Below are positions 21,967 to 32,456 of a stretch of 64,000 bases of DNA, piece after piece; position 1 is the first letter of the stretch, and every line of letters begins with the position of its first letter. Made by a program: the position numbers and the translations under genes. Source of the DNA: Eudorina sp. 2006-703-Eu-15 (lineage: Eukaryota; Chlorophyta; Chlorophyceae; Chlamydomonadales; Volvocaceae); the NCBI GenBank assembly GCA_003117195.1, contig BDSI01000023.1:62001-126000 (forward strand), written 5' to 3'. The notes under the pieces were generated by a model. It was not told the origin of the DNA and did no database searches. It was given only the letters and a program-made list of their open reading frames with translations.

Positions 21967-24900
21967 CGGGTAGCCGCAGTCGAAGGGGCAGGTACTACCG
22001 GCCCCTGAGAGTAGGGTCGTGGAATGCTGACGGGCTACACCTAGCGGGGCATGACGCCAAGCTAGGGGCGGCGATGAAGATGTGGGTGGGCTTAGGCCTA
22101 GACATCGTGTGCATACAAGAAACGCATATCACCACTAGCAAGCAGTTCAACGGCCTCCGCCGCAAGCTGGCGGCCGGGGCGGCGGTCCTTCATGAACGGG
22201 GGTGGGAGGTGGTTTCGCACTCTTACGCGCCCTCGACACGGTCAGGAGGGGTAGCTATCATCGTGCGGACAGGCCTCTTTAGCACCGCCACCGCGGCGGA
22301 CCCCCCGGAAGGGGTACGACATCACCACGCCCCGAAGGGGCGGGCATGCCAGTGGACGTTTCGATGGGGCGGTCATCGGCTACACCTGGTGAACGTGTAC
22401 CTGCCCACATCACGATTCCCTGTGGGTGAGCGGGTCGAATTCGTGAACAAGGTGCTTGCACCCGCCTGCGCGGCGGCGGATGAAGCAAACACTGTCATCG
22501 TCGCGGGAGACTTTAACTTTGTGGTGAACCCCAGCATGGATAGCTCGGCAGGGGAACAGGGTAGAGCTGCGGACAGGCCGGTAGCGGAAGCCTTTAACGC
22601 CCAGTGCCCAAACTTGGTTGATACGTTTCGGGCGGCACACCCGGGGCGGCGACATTTCTCACACATGTACGTGGCACCGACACCCGGGGGGTCGCGGCTA
22701 GATAGGATTTACATATCGGAGGGAGGCGCCCCTTATGTATCCGGGGCGAGCATTCCAACCGCAACACCATCCGACCATAGGATGGCGATCATGACACTCA
22801 TGGCCCGCACGGGCCTCGACCGCGGCCCTGGCATCAACAGGGTGCGGTGCGACTTCACATCCCACCAGGATCTGCGGCAGGCATTTAAGGGCTGGCTACT
22901 GGAGGAGCTTGGGGACCGGCCGGGGAAGGCGAGGAGGAGGCGCTGGTTGACTGGTGGGTCCCCTTCAAACACCGGCTAGCGCACACGGTTCGTGGCCTAA
23001 ACAAAGAGGCACGGAGTAGACGCACCCGCCCGGGAGAACGGGTTAAGTTGGCGCTGAACGAGGTCGCGAGGCGCCAAACAGCGGCTGACCAAGGGGATCA
23101 GACCGTGGGGAGCATGGACGGGATTGTGGCGGCACAGATGGAAGTGGTGTCTGCTATGACGGAAGAGGGGGCACGGCAGGCACACCGCGTGCGAGTTCAT
23201 TGGTTGAGATCGGGGGAGCGACCCAACAGGGCCCTCACATCCATGGTGCGGCCCGCCCAGGCCCAACAATCTATCGCGGGCCTGCGCGACAAACATGGCA
23301 ACCTGGTCACCAACATGGCGAAGCTACCGCAGGTGGTCGCAGATTTCTGGGGGAGGGTCTGCCAAACCCCCCAGGATCAGTGCCCCGAAGCGCGAGCAGC
23401 GGTGCTCGAAGCGGTCAGAGAGAGGGGCCCGCGACTTGCGGAGGATGATGCAGAGGAGGTAGGCCGGCAGGAAGTGTCCGCAGAGGAGGTACGACGGGTC
23501 CTCAAGGGTATACCCCCGGGAAAATCACCCGGTAGGGACGGCATCCCGGGGATCTCTACAAGGCGTTCAAGGAGGAATTTGCGCCTGTGTTGGCTGATCT
23601 CTTTACGGCCATCGCCAGGACCCACCGCACTCCGGAGGGGTTTGTGGACGGGGTGATCACGGTCATCTACAAAAATCGGGGAGTACGGCATGATCCTGGC
23701 AGCTATAGGCCAATCACTCTGCTCAATACGGACTACCGTATCTTGACCAAAGCACTAGCGAACCGGTTAGGCCCGGCCTTGGGAAAGGTGATTGCCCTGG
23801 AACAATCTGCCTTCCTGCCAGACCGGCTGATTGGGGCGAACATTCTGTTCCTGCGGCTACTGCCACGCCTCATGGCGAGGCAAGACCGATCGTGCGTTGT
23901 GGCCTTCTTGGATATCGCAAAGGCGTATGATACTATTGATCGGGGATTCCTGTTGGACGTGATGGAGATCATGGGAGCCGGGGAGGGACTCACCACGTGG
24001 GTGCGGACCCTCCTCACTTCCACGCGATCCCTGGCGGTGGTCAACGGCTTCCAGTCGAAGATGGTACCCATGCAGGCGGGGGTGCGCCAGGGATGTCCCC
24101 TGGCCCCCCTGCTCTATTTATTCGTGGCGCAGGCGCTGCTGTGCTGGCTGCAGCACCGGAGGGTGGGGATCCGCCTCCGCCCTGCCGACGAAGACCTAAC
24201 CACGGCCATGCAATATGCAGACGACACCGAAGTAATTATGGGCAGCTCGGCCGAACTCGAGCACTTCCTGGCGAGCATGGAGACCTTCGCCAAGGGATCG
24301 GGACAGAAACTGAACCCGGACAAGGTGGAATTACTACCGGTGGGACCCGCTGAGAAAGGGGTGGAGGCCGGAGGTGAGGAGGTTCGGGGCGGGATGAGAC
24401 TGGTCCAAACCGCCACGGCCTTAGGCCTGCCGTACACGGATGTGGATGGCACTCCGGAGATGGACTGGGGAGCGCAGATGGACAAAGTTCGTGTCAGGTT
24501 CACGAGGATAGCGCAATTGTCACTGTCCGCCTTCGGGAGGGCGTCGGCTGCCGCGGCGTACGGATTGCACAGACTCACGTGGCACATGGAGCATGGCGGC
24601 ATGCCGCCGGAGACAGTGATAGACCGGCTCGAAGGGTGGACGGCACGCCTGGTAGATAGGGCCCAGGGCCCCGAAGCCACCGAGAGGCGGCCCACTGGGG
24701 TGCCACGTAGCCTGCTGCTTGGGCACCCGGCGGTGGGGGGATTCGGCGCGCTGCCGCTGCGGGAACATATCCGAGCGCGCTGGGCCTCAACAGCGCTGCG
24801 GTACATGAGGAGGATCCGCCACCAGCGGGCCGCCCCCTGGCAACGTGTGGTGGACACGATCCTAACGGACGCCTCAGCGGCATGGAAGCCGTGCATGGTG

Positions 24901-26261
24901 CTCACGGCAACGGCCGACAGTCCATGGAGAGGGATCCGAAGGTTAGAACCCGAGGTACAGCGGGTCGTGACAGCCCTAGCCGCCCTGCCGAGAGTGGTGG
25001 ACATCGCCGACCATCCGCTCGAGCCGGGGGCGTGGTGCTGGAACGCACCACTGTGGGGAAACCCACTACTCCCGGAGGAACTGCCCGAGGGGGGCGCCCC
25101 GGCCTCGAGCATGTGTTCCCGGACCTGGTGGACTACACCGGATTGCAAACGGTCGGACAACTAATCCGGGTGGGGGAGACGCTCCGGATGGTAACCGACG
25201 GCTGGGCAGAGCCAAACTACATAGACTCCGCCCGCATGGCACGATGCGCCGCACGGGCGTGGGCGACATTCGTACAAGATTGCCTGGGTATCCCCGCGGG
25301 GTCCGGGCGATGGGGTGATTGGCGGCAATGGGCCGAATTAGACCGGCGGCTGGTAGAACTTCAAGTAAGGCTACCAGCGGCCTGGGTGGCAGCAGCCCTA
25401 GAGGCACGAGCGAACGGGGTCCAGGGGGCGAATGTGCCCACGGAAGAGGAGGTGACGGCCATGTTGCTCGATCGCATGGGTTGGAGGTTGAATAATGGGT
25501 TGAAGGTGGCCCTGAGCGAGTACTCTGTTCGAGTGGGGACAGCGATGCAACTAGCCGAGGTGGCGGAACGCCGCAGCGCGGCTCACTTGCTGTTTGCCTG
25601 TGAGGCGGTAGGACTGGGAGCCACCGACCCGATTTCTCAGGTGGCGGCCGCCCGGATCCAGGGGCTGCTGAGCCGCCTTTGGCTCAGTATCCGGTGGGAA
25701 AATGAGCATAAGGAGGCCTTTTGGCGCCTTACAGTCGATGGCGTCCCGTTGTTGGGCAATTCCCATATGCGCCACGCGAGGGTGGCGCGGTGTGGATGCG
25801 GTGAATACCCAACGGCAGGCGGGGGGTCAGAGACACCCCGACAGCACCATTTCTGGTCATGCCGAGTGGCCCAGGCGGTGGTGGGTCAGATGGAAGCGCG
25901 CCTAGGGGCACGGATACGGAGGCCGCAGGTCTGGCTGGCGGAACCCCCGCCACCCGTGGAGCAAGTTGTTTGGGATGTGGTGGTGTTGGCCGCGATTGCG
26001 GCCATGGAGACTGGTCGCCGATTCATGGCGGCCACCCTGCGTCGGTCAGCACCTGGTCAGGGTCAGACGATCCGGCCGGGACCGATATTGGCAGAACAAG
26101 GGGAGCGGCGCGCAATCGCTGACTTTTGGGGGCGCCTTCACGGGTTCGCCCAGTTGGGGCTCCCGAGACGGGGTTGGAGCTCAGTGGGCCCTTTCCACCC
26201 TTTCTTGAAAGTGGCGGGGGGAGTCCTGCGATGTGCGGGACCTGCTCCTGAAGAAGGATGA
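21963..26261 (+). pseudogene. LINE ORF2: APE endonuclease, reverse transcriptase, Cys/His C-terminus; three frameshifts
   Basis: The APE endonuclease motifs are all present: VGSWNADG, CIQETH, VAGDFNFV, SRLDRIYIS and PSDHRMA. The frame then breaks near 22960-23040 (stop at 22979), near 23550, and near 25090. The RT part has the GYRP-like SYRPITLLNTDYRI, the LDIAKAYDTID palm motif with catalytic Asp, GVRQGCPLAPLLY, and an intact AMQYADDTEV. The last part (about 25090-26261) has CGCGEY followed by HHFWSC, a CCHC-type cluster often found at LINE C-termini. Conserved motifs with only a few frame errors suggest a young copy, or assembly indels in a living one. Confidence 0.85.
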
Positions 26262-26797
26262 GGCGCGGGTTCCCCGCCCTCTGTCTGTTTATCGTCGGGC
26301 TCTCCGTACCGGGGTTCAAGTTGGGGACCGGGCCTACCCTCAGATTGGGGTGGAGGTTGGGCTCCCGTTGGCATTTTGGTGTTTTGGCCAAGTTATTTCT
26401 TATGATGCGGGTTACCCCACTAGCGGTCGCTGGGCAGTGTCACGAGCCAGGCGTGGGCCTTCCAAGACCTCGAGAGGGTGCTGCGTTGGGTGCCTCATCA
26501 GAGGTGGTGGTAGCTGGGTAATGGGGTGCCTGTGTGGGCGACCTCCCCTGTGCTTGGCTTTATCCACTTCTGGGGATTATGCCCGCTGCTGTGCCTATCC
26601 CTTTGGTAGTGTTGCCCCGCTGCGCGCCTCTGCTTGCTTCGGTGTCTGACTGGTTGGGGTTATGGCCCGGTGTGTTTTCTTTGGGTGCGGCGTTGTGGTG
26701 TGGAGGTGACCTGCCGCCTTGGCGGTGGGGCCTACTGGGGCTTGCTCTGGTATACACCGATGATCCCGTTGGGGTCCGCTGTAACATTCATTCATTC

Positions 26798-26903
26798 AGT
26801 ATAAGTCCCTATTATCAACCCTGAACAGCATCTCGAATTGTAGCACGGCGCGGCCAAAGGCTTCTCGAGATGCCGTGCAGGGTTGATTATAGGGACTTAT
26901 ACT
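26798..26903. repeat. 106-bp foldback (hairpin) between two convergent LINEs
   Basis: The left arm 26798-26823 (AGTATAAGTCCCTATTATCA then ACCCTG) and right arm 26878-26903 are reverse complements with one mismatch. Pairing resumes further in (GCATCTCGA with TCGAGATGC), so each arm is about 40 bp with a few mismatches around a small GC-rich loop. It lies directly after the CATTCATTCATTC tail of the plus-strand LINE and before the minus-strand LINE remnant. It could be a small MITE-like element or a by-product of insertion. Confidence 0.85.
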
Positions 26904-26919
26904 GTAACCCGGCGTTACA

Positions 26920-29555
26920 TTCTGGGTACCGGCAAACACCAGCAGTTCACACTTGTTGACATTAAACGACATACCACGCGTCACAAAATTCTGCCAACCT
27001 ATCCAACAGGAATACGAGAGGCGTCCATTGCAAACATCGTAAGACCGTCCGCGTACAACAGCTCCGGCACTTTCCTCCCCCGGGCGACTGGTGCTCTGCC
27101 CGTCGGGTTCCGGCGCTCATGTTCGTCGATGTAATCCGCAAATGCCTCGATGAACATACCAAAAAGAACTGGGCTCAGGGTCCAGCCCTGTTTCACACCT
27201 TGGTCGGAGGTGAACGTTTCGCCACGCTGGCCGTTCACCTTCACTCGCAGCTCTACCTCGTCGTAGGATCGCCGTAGGGCATCCAGCATCTGGCCGGACA
27301 GGCCACGTTCTTTCATCCGTTCCCAAAGGAGCTCACGATCTACGCGATCAAAAGCCTTCTCGAAATCAATATGACAGACCAACAAACCGCCTTGCCCAGG
27401 TCTTGCGTACCGTGCTATGAAATGGCGAAGCGTAAAGAGATGATGTTGGGTACCGAATCCCCTGGCGGAACCCAGCTTGGCACCAGTGTCGTACTGGTGT
27501 TTCGGCGGGTTCTGCTTCCGCGAACTTAGCAAGGCGACGCTCGAGCACTGATGCGTAACATTTAGCTAACACTCCACCAACTGCAATCCCACGGTAATTG
27601 CTGCAGTCCGTAGCGTCCCCCCCGTTGCGCTTGTATACCGGGACTAGGTCAGACACCGTGAACTGATCCGGGATATCCCCTGTTGACCGAATGCGCTCCA
27701 GAAGAGCCTGCATGATTGGAATCATACGGTTTATCTCCGGGCGCTCATCCTCACTCCCGCTCCGCAGCCTTTTCGCATACTTGTAGCGACCCTTTCGGGA
27801 CCGCTGGATTTGCCGTTAGGCAGATTCATCAGCACCACGGCGACCTCCTCCTCCGTGATTGGCCCATTAAGAGCTGCGTCCGCCGCTAATTTCCTGCGCT
27901 CAGCCTCCTCGTGCCCCCTCACGACCCACCATGCCCCCTGCTCATCCATCCTATTAATAAACGCCAGTGTCTGCGCAGCCTTGTCACGGTCCGGATTTCT
28001 ATGCCTCTCATTATTAAGCAGCGTCTTGAAATGGGTTCGCCACACCTCCGCATCCGTAACCGGGCATTTGCTCCTCCGGGCTCCTCCGGACAGCTTTTGC
28101 CAGAGGGCCCTGGGGTCGCCGCGGCAATTGCTAATGAAATCACGCCACTCCTGTTGCTCAAACCCGGCCATAGCATGCCTTCGTGCCCTGTTAAAGGCCT
28201 GCCTCGCTTCTCTGATCGCCGCCCATTCCGTTATGGACCTCCCATGTCCATAGGCTGCGCGCAGCTTCTCCGTCATGTCCGCGTGTGTGCGTGCGCACTC
28301 GTCATTCCACCACGCCGCATGCTCCCGTGCGGGCTGCTGCGCAGGCCCTCCAACCTCAAACGCTTTCCTCATGGCTCCATAGAGAACGTTTCCAACTTAA
28401 CCGCCTGCGTGCTATTAAGCGAGCTGTCCGACAGCCCTTGCACCAACCCCTCCAGCCTGGCAAGGGTGGGACTGTCGTCTGGCGTAAAGAGCTCCGCGTA
28501 CTTTTGCCATTTTTTTAACATCGAAACGAACGCGCCTACGCCCCCGCAGAGGAGCCAGGGCCCCTCCGTCCGGGCGCCGCAAATGCAGGTCAACCTCCAG
28601 CCTCACTAGCCGATGGTCGCTGAACGTACGCGTACCGACTCCTCGTGAGCGTAACATTTCGTTTAGGTGCTTGAACACCATGAGGCTCCTACACCTTGGG
28701 TACAAACTGGTGCTCGCCAAGAACAGGTCTACAGTGCTGCCGTTCACCGCGCCGCGTGAACCTCTATTTGCGCCAACGAACGTTAGTTCTCCCGCAATAT
28801 CCACCCAAACCCTCCCATTGAGCACGCACAGACCCTCCGACCGGCACACGCTCTCTAGCTCAACTCCGGCACAGCTTGTGTTGTTATCTACGCAATTGCG
28901 CACTCGCGGAACATAATCGACGTTGTTGTCGTAGCCAAACGGGGCCCGAAGTTGCTCTGCCAGCTCTGCGACTGTTACATCAGGTAGGTCTGATATGCCC
29001 TCGACCCCCCGCCGCCTAAGCGCGCGTTGAAATCACCCGCAAGCAGAACTAAGTCCTCGTCTCGTCTGAAGGCGCTCAGGTGGCCTTGTCAAGCGGCAAA
29101 GACCTCTGAAGCAGCTTCGGCGTTAGTTATGTCGGAACGCCCCTCCCGATGGTAGGCCGACGACTCCGGTGCGAAATAGCATGCCCCGATAAGCATACTA
29201 CGCCCCCCTGTGTTAGCCCACTCATCAGACCGCAAACGTAACCACACCGATTCGCAGCCCCGGGGGGCTGACGTGCACTTAACCAGATCAAAGGCGTCCG
29301 AGACCCTGTCTTGGATGAATACCGCTACGCCCCCGTCCCCTCGACCCGCCGAAGTTCCTGGCCGGTCAATACAGTGCAGGTATAGCCCGGCAAACGTATT
29401 CTATTTGTTGGACGTGCTTGGGTGCCGTGCGTCTCGACACAAATGATAATGTCATGTGCTGATAAGAGCTGCCAAATAAGGTCCGATTCCTGAAGCTTTT
29501 CTTTTTTTAAGTGCCGCACGTTCCATAAGATGATGCTCAAACCATGTTCTGACAT
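26920..29555 (-). pseudogene. LINE ORF2 remnant: APE endonuclease and RT, multiple breaks, YADD changed to YADG
   Basis: The start is MSEHGLSIILWNVRHLKKEK with the APE motifs IICVETH, GDGGVAVFIQD, LLAGDFNARLGG and FSDHRLVRLEV. These sit in several different frames between 29555 and 28570, so at least three frame breaks occur. The RT part has VCHIDFEKAFDRVDRELLWE (catalytic Asp kept), GVKQGWTLSPVLFG, and LLYADGLTM, where the second Asp of the catalytic YADD box is Gly. A stop and frame shift follow before LLDRLAEFCDAW and NVNKCELLVF. The element is old and cannot encode an active RT in this form. Confidence 0.8.
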
Positions 29556-30393
29556 TTAAACCCCGTCCCCGTTGCGCGCTCCCCCCATGCCTCCGCTCGC
29601 CTGCGCGGCCTTCTTGCAGCGTTGTAGGTCCTCCGGCGTGAAAGGCCGGGGGACCCGCTCCCCTGCGGGAAGCACGCAGATCGTGGCCCCATCGCGCCAC
29701 CTGGGGCGCATGCCGCCATCCATCAGGGTCTTGAAATCCGGCGCCGCCCTGCGTCGTCGCGCCATCTGGCCGGGGCGGGTGAGGTTATCCCCCACCACCC
29801 AGCCCAGAGCCCGGCGCAATTGGTAGGCGTAGCTTATCACTGCGCCCACCGCCTCCTCCGCCTCCCTCTCTCTCCCGCTGATCTGGACCGTGACCCGGCG
29901 CACCCGCTGATCCCGTCCGGGCAACCTGTCCCGGTTACCCTGGTCGGTGTCGGCCATCGCCGTGTCGTCCGATGCCTTGTCCGCTGCTTCCTCCGTTGCT
30001 GGGATTTTCGTCGTTTGCAGGAAGTTTGCGATCCGCTGAGCTCTGCCCGCAATCTCCGAAACTGTGACCAGCACGTTCTCGATGCCGTCCTCTTTTAGTG
30101 CGCCAGCCACGATGGCCCGGACCTCCTCCGTGCCGACGCGTGTCGGAACGCCCGACAGTGTCAGCGAGCCTGCCACGACCAAGGGCACCGCGGCTGGGTT
30201 CGCGGCTGATGTTCCCCCCTGGGGGGCGCCGCGTGCCAACGTCTGGTGCGGTGGTCTTGGCTCCGCTGCGCGTTGCTCCTGTTGCGTGCGCTTGAACGCG
30301 TCCATTTCTGCCTTGAATGCGTCCATCTGCTGTTGAAGCAGCTGGGTGTGCTCCCTCTGCTGATCCCCCTGCTGCCTGACCGCGTAAAATGAA
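29556..30393 (-). CDS. LINE ORF1-like protein (minus-strand element)
   Basis: The frame is open to a TAA at 29556-29558. The useful part starts around VRQQGDQQREHTQLLQQQMD with a coiled-coil segment (DAFKAEMDAFKRTQQEQRA). A variable linker follows, then a compact domain with SLTLSGVPTRVGTEEVRAIV and VENVLVTVSE-like strands, which resembles an RRM-type fold by pattern only. A basic C-terminus (RPGQMARRRRAAPDFKTLMD, then WRDGATICVLPAGERVPRPF) follows. A coiled coil plus RNA-binding-like part is usual for LINE ORF1. The exact start is unclear because the frame stays open upstream to about 30647 through TACGCC-rich DNA. It overlaps no host gene. Confidence 0.55.
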
Positions 30394-30500
30394 TACGGTA
30401 CGCCTGTCGTACGCCAAGAATACGCCGCCCAAAAAATCGACCACCTTCCAGGCGTAATAATGGCGTATGAGGGCGTAATGTGATTGGCGTATTGTGCTGG
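30394..30500. repeat. Cluster of TACGCC / GGCGTA hexamers in inverted arrangement
   Basis: Three TACGCC motifs (30400-30440) are followed by four GGCGTA motifs (30449-30490) and the cluster is framed by AATACGGT and GAATACGGTCG. It lies at the upstream border of the minus-strand LINE. A similar cluster lies at 48,700-48,810. It may be the 5' end or promoter repeat of the LINE, or ends of a separate small element. Confidence 0.6.
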
Positions 30501-30873
30501 AATACGGTCGCAACCCTGAATCATTGATTCATCGTCATCAGCGGCCCAATCCCAGGCACGAACAGTAGCAGCTGGGTGATAAACCGACCTACTAATTAAC
30601 AGGCGGGCACTACAGTTACAAAAGCTTAAATAAACTTGACCAGACACTTTCTAGAATGCAATGTGCTATGAGCCGTGTATTCGCCAGACTGCCACGGACG
30701 TCTAGGCCCGCCTGCGGGGTGGCGAGGGAAGCCTCGGGCAGCAGCGACGGAAGGTTTTACGAGCCCGGCCCCAGAGCTTTCGGCAAGGAAGAGGTGATGA
30801 GCTTCGAGGCGTGTTTGAAGATGGATCAGACTATTCGAGAAGCGACGTTGCCTCTTGCGCACCGCAGGTGGAC

Positions 30874-32237
30874 ATGGTCATCGCCTTGGTACAGAACAAT
30901 GTCAGCAACGAGGTTATCGACCTCGTACTCCAAGGCCTGGTGATGAAGGCTGTCGAGCCTTTGATGCACCGCAACGCGCTGCTGGAGAAGCTCCTGGGCG
31001 AGCTCAACACGGAATTGGAGAAGCTCCGGGGCAAGCTCAACACAGCGATTGAGCGTGGCGAGAAGGAGGTCGCGCGCCGCGATGAGGAGGTCGCGCGCCG
31101 CGATGAGGAGGTCGCGCGCCGCGATGAGGAGATCGCGCGCCTCCGGGGGGAGCTGAACCTAATCACGGCGCAGTACCTGAACTCGCAGGGCCTCCTCAAC
31201 ATGCGCGGTCTGATGGGTAAGCTGGGCGGCACCTGTCTGGCTGGGCTCCCCAAGGCCCCGACCACCACTCGCGACCGCTCCAATGCCCCGCTTCTCAACC
31301 AACGCTTCGCAAAACCGAACTCCTCACAACGGAATGGTTGCCTGCTTGCGCAAACGTGGCGCGGCTCCTTTCGGCTGGCACGCAGAGTACATCCAGGAAA
31401 CGATGCACACGCGCACCAACGTGCAGTGGGACAAGGCCAAGCCGATAGACTGCTGGCGCGCGTACCTGGACGAGCGCAAGAGCCTGCTGGAGTGCCTGAA
31501 GAACAACAAGTAAGTGTGTGCGCCACTGGATCTGAGCTTGAGCTGCAATAGGGTTTGGGGGCAACAGAACTGCGGCAGACTTCTGCCGGCAGGGCAGACC
31601 GACCTCGTGATGGCTGTGCGTGGTTGCGCCAGGGGCTTGCCGCCGCTCTCCCGCTGTGCTCAGCCCCCTGCCTAAGAACTGGAATGAAACCCCCTTCTTT
31701 TACACTCCACACACAACCGCCCGCATGGATGGCAACCCCCGCCTCTCGCCCCCTGCTTCAGCCCTAAGACAAAAGACGTCAACTAGCCGTGACACCCTGT
31801 GTGCCCTGGTGCTGTGCTTCGTGTAGCGTGAACCTCAAGTACGCTCCGGAGGCGATGGCGCAAATGTACACAACGCTGACCAAGGCAGTCCACAACTCAT
31901 TGTCCCCGGACGAGTTCAACAAGTGAGCAATTTTCATGCGAGCCGTTATAGCAAATGCGCGGTGGTCACTAGAGAGGTGTACCTCATGCCGTGTGCCGTA
32001 ACTGTCATGTTAAGTTTACCAATGTATTGGTAACCTGCTAGTTCAGTACTGCATGGCTGCGATGTGGCTCCGCGGATGTTGTACCACCTTCCTGCGCTAA
32101 TGAGCTGACCCACCCATCCTGTGTACAGGACGAAAACGAAGCTGGAGATCGGCCTTCCGCTGGAAAACTGGCGGCAGCGCGCCATGATGGTCTGCCTGTG
32201 CAAGGACATGAACGTGGGGTACACCTATCGGACTTAA
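30874..32237 (+). CDS. Coiled-coil protein, lineage-specific, four-exon model
   Basis: Exons 30874-31216, 31386-31509, 31827-31922 and 32129-32237 join with agreeing phases (1, 2, 2) and standard splice sites. Exon 1 codes helix-rich sequence (VIALVQNNVSNEVIDLVLQG), then a coiled coil with the heptad EVARRDE repeated three times (31066-31128, 21-bp units). Later exons code a conserved-looking globular part: DKAKPIDCWRAYLDERKSLL, then MAQMYTTLTKAVHNSLSPDE, ending GYTYRT. I do not recognise the family. The start is uncertain: the same frame is open upstream to 30707 without an ATG, and an acceptor (CACCGCAG) precedes 30868, so a 5' exon is likely. It begins about 300 bp from the border of a LINE. 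Confidence 0.65.
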
Positions 32238-32386
32238 GGCAGTGGTCGCCCTGACGCACGCCGACTGAGTAGACTGTGGGCTGACGCTGTGGCTGGGCGC
32301 TGAGCTGGTTTTGGTGGCGCTGCTTTTCGTTGCTACCAACCTGAAAACGCCAGCGTCCCCATCTGCACGTGTCGGCCCCGACCGAT

Positions 32387-32456
32387 AAACAGAAACCGCA
32401 ACCACCACAGAGCGATGCGGACGGCGGGCGCTCTGTGGTGGTTGCGGTTTCTGTTT
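32387..32456. repeat. Perfect 28-bp hairpin with 14-nt loop
   Basis: The arm 32387-32414 (AAACAGAAACCGCAACCACC then ACAGAGCG) is exactly complementary to 32429-32456. The loop is 32415-32428. Pairing extends a few bases beyond with a bulge. It lies about 150 bp after the stop codon of the coiled-coil gene, so it may be in that gene's 3' UTR. It has no T-run, so a bacterial-type terminator is not meant. A small-RNA precursor, a 3' UTR structure or a tiny foldback element are options. Confidence 0.9.

Larger units (their letters stand above)
20577..26797 (+). mobile_element. Plus-strand APE-type non-LTR retrotransposon, frameshifted copy
   Basis: The order is ORF1 (to 21966), then ORF2 with APE endonuclease (about 22000-22830), RT (about 23590-24350), and a C-terminal part with a Cys/His cluster (to 26261). 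A 3' UTR of about 520 bp follows and ends in a CATTCATTCATTC tail (26785-26797), like the short tandem tails of many LINEs. The 5' end is placed at about 20577, where minus-strand LINE sequence stops. ORF1 carries one frameshift and ORF2 three, so this copy is not active as assembled. I did not assign a clade; an L1-like lineage fits the APE plus Cys/His C-terminus. Confidence 0.8.
26920..30395 (-). mobile_element. Minus-strand LINE, decayed, different family from the plus-strand one
   Basis: Reading on the minus strand, ORF1 (about 30393-29556) is followed directly by ORF2 (from ATG 29555) with APE endonuclease then RT. The ORF junction is TAA immediately followed by ATG. The RT is broken by frameshifts and ends at about 26920 just after the primer-grip region (NVNKCELLVFAGTQN). 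The missing next part of the RT matches the fragment at 20270-20548, so the element seems to be interrupted by the plus-strand LINE. Its upstream border is set near 30395, where a cluster of TACGCC/GGCGTA motifs starts. Confidence 0.8.

Noticed and set aside
32387..32456. Hairpin as a rho-independent terminator
   Set aside because: No T-run follows and the genome is eukaryotic.
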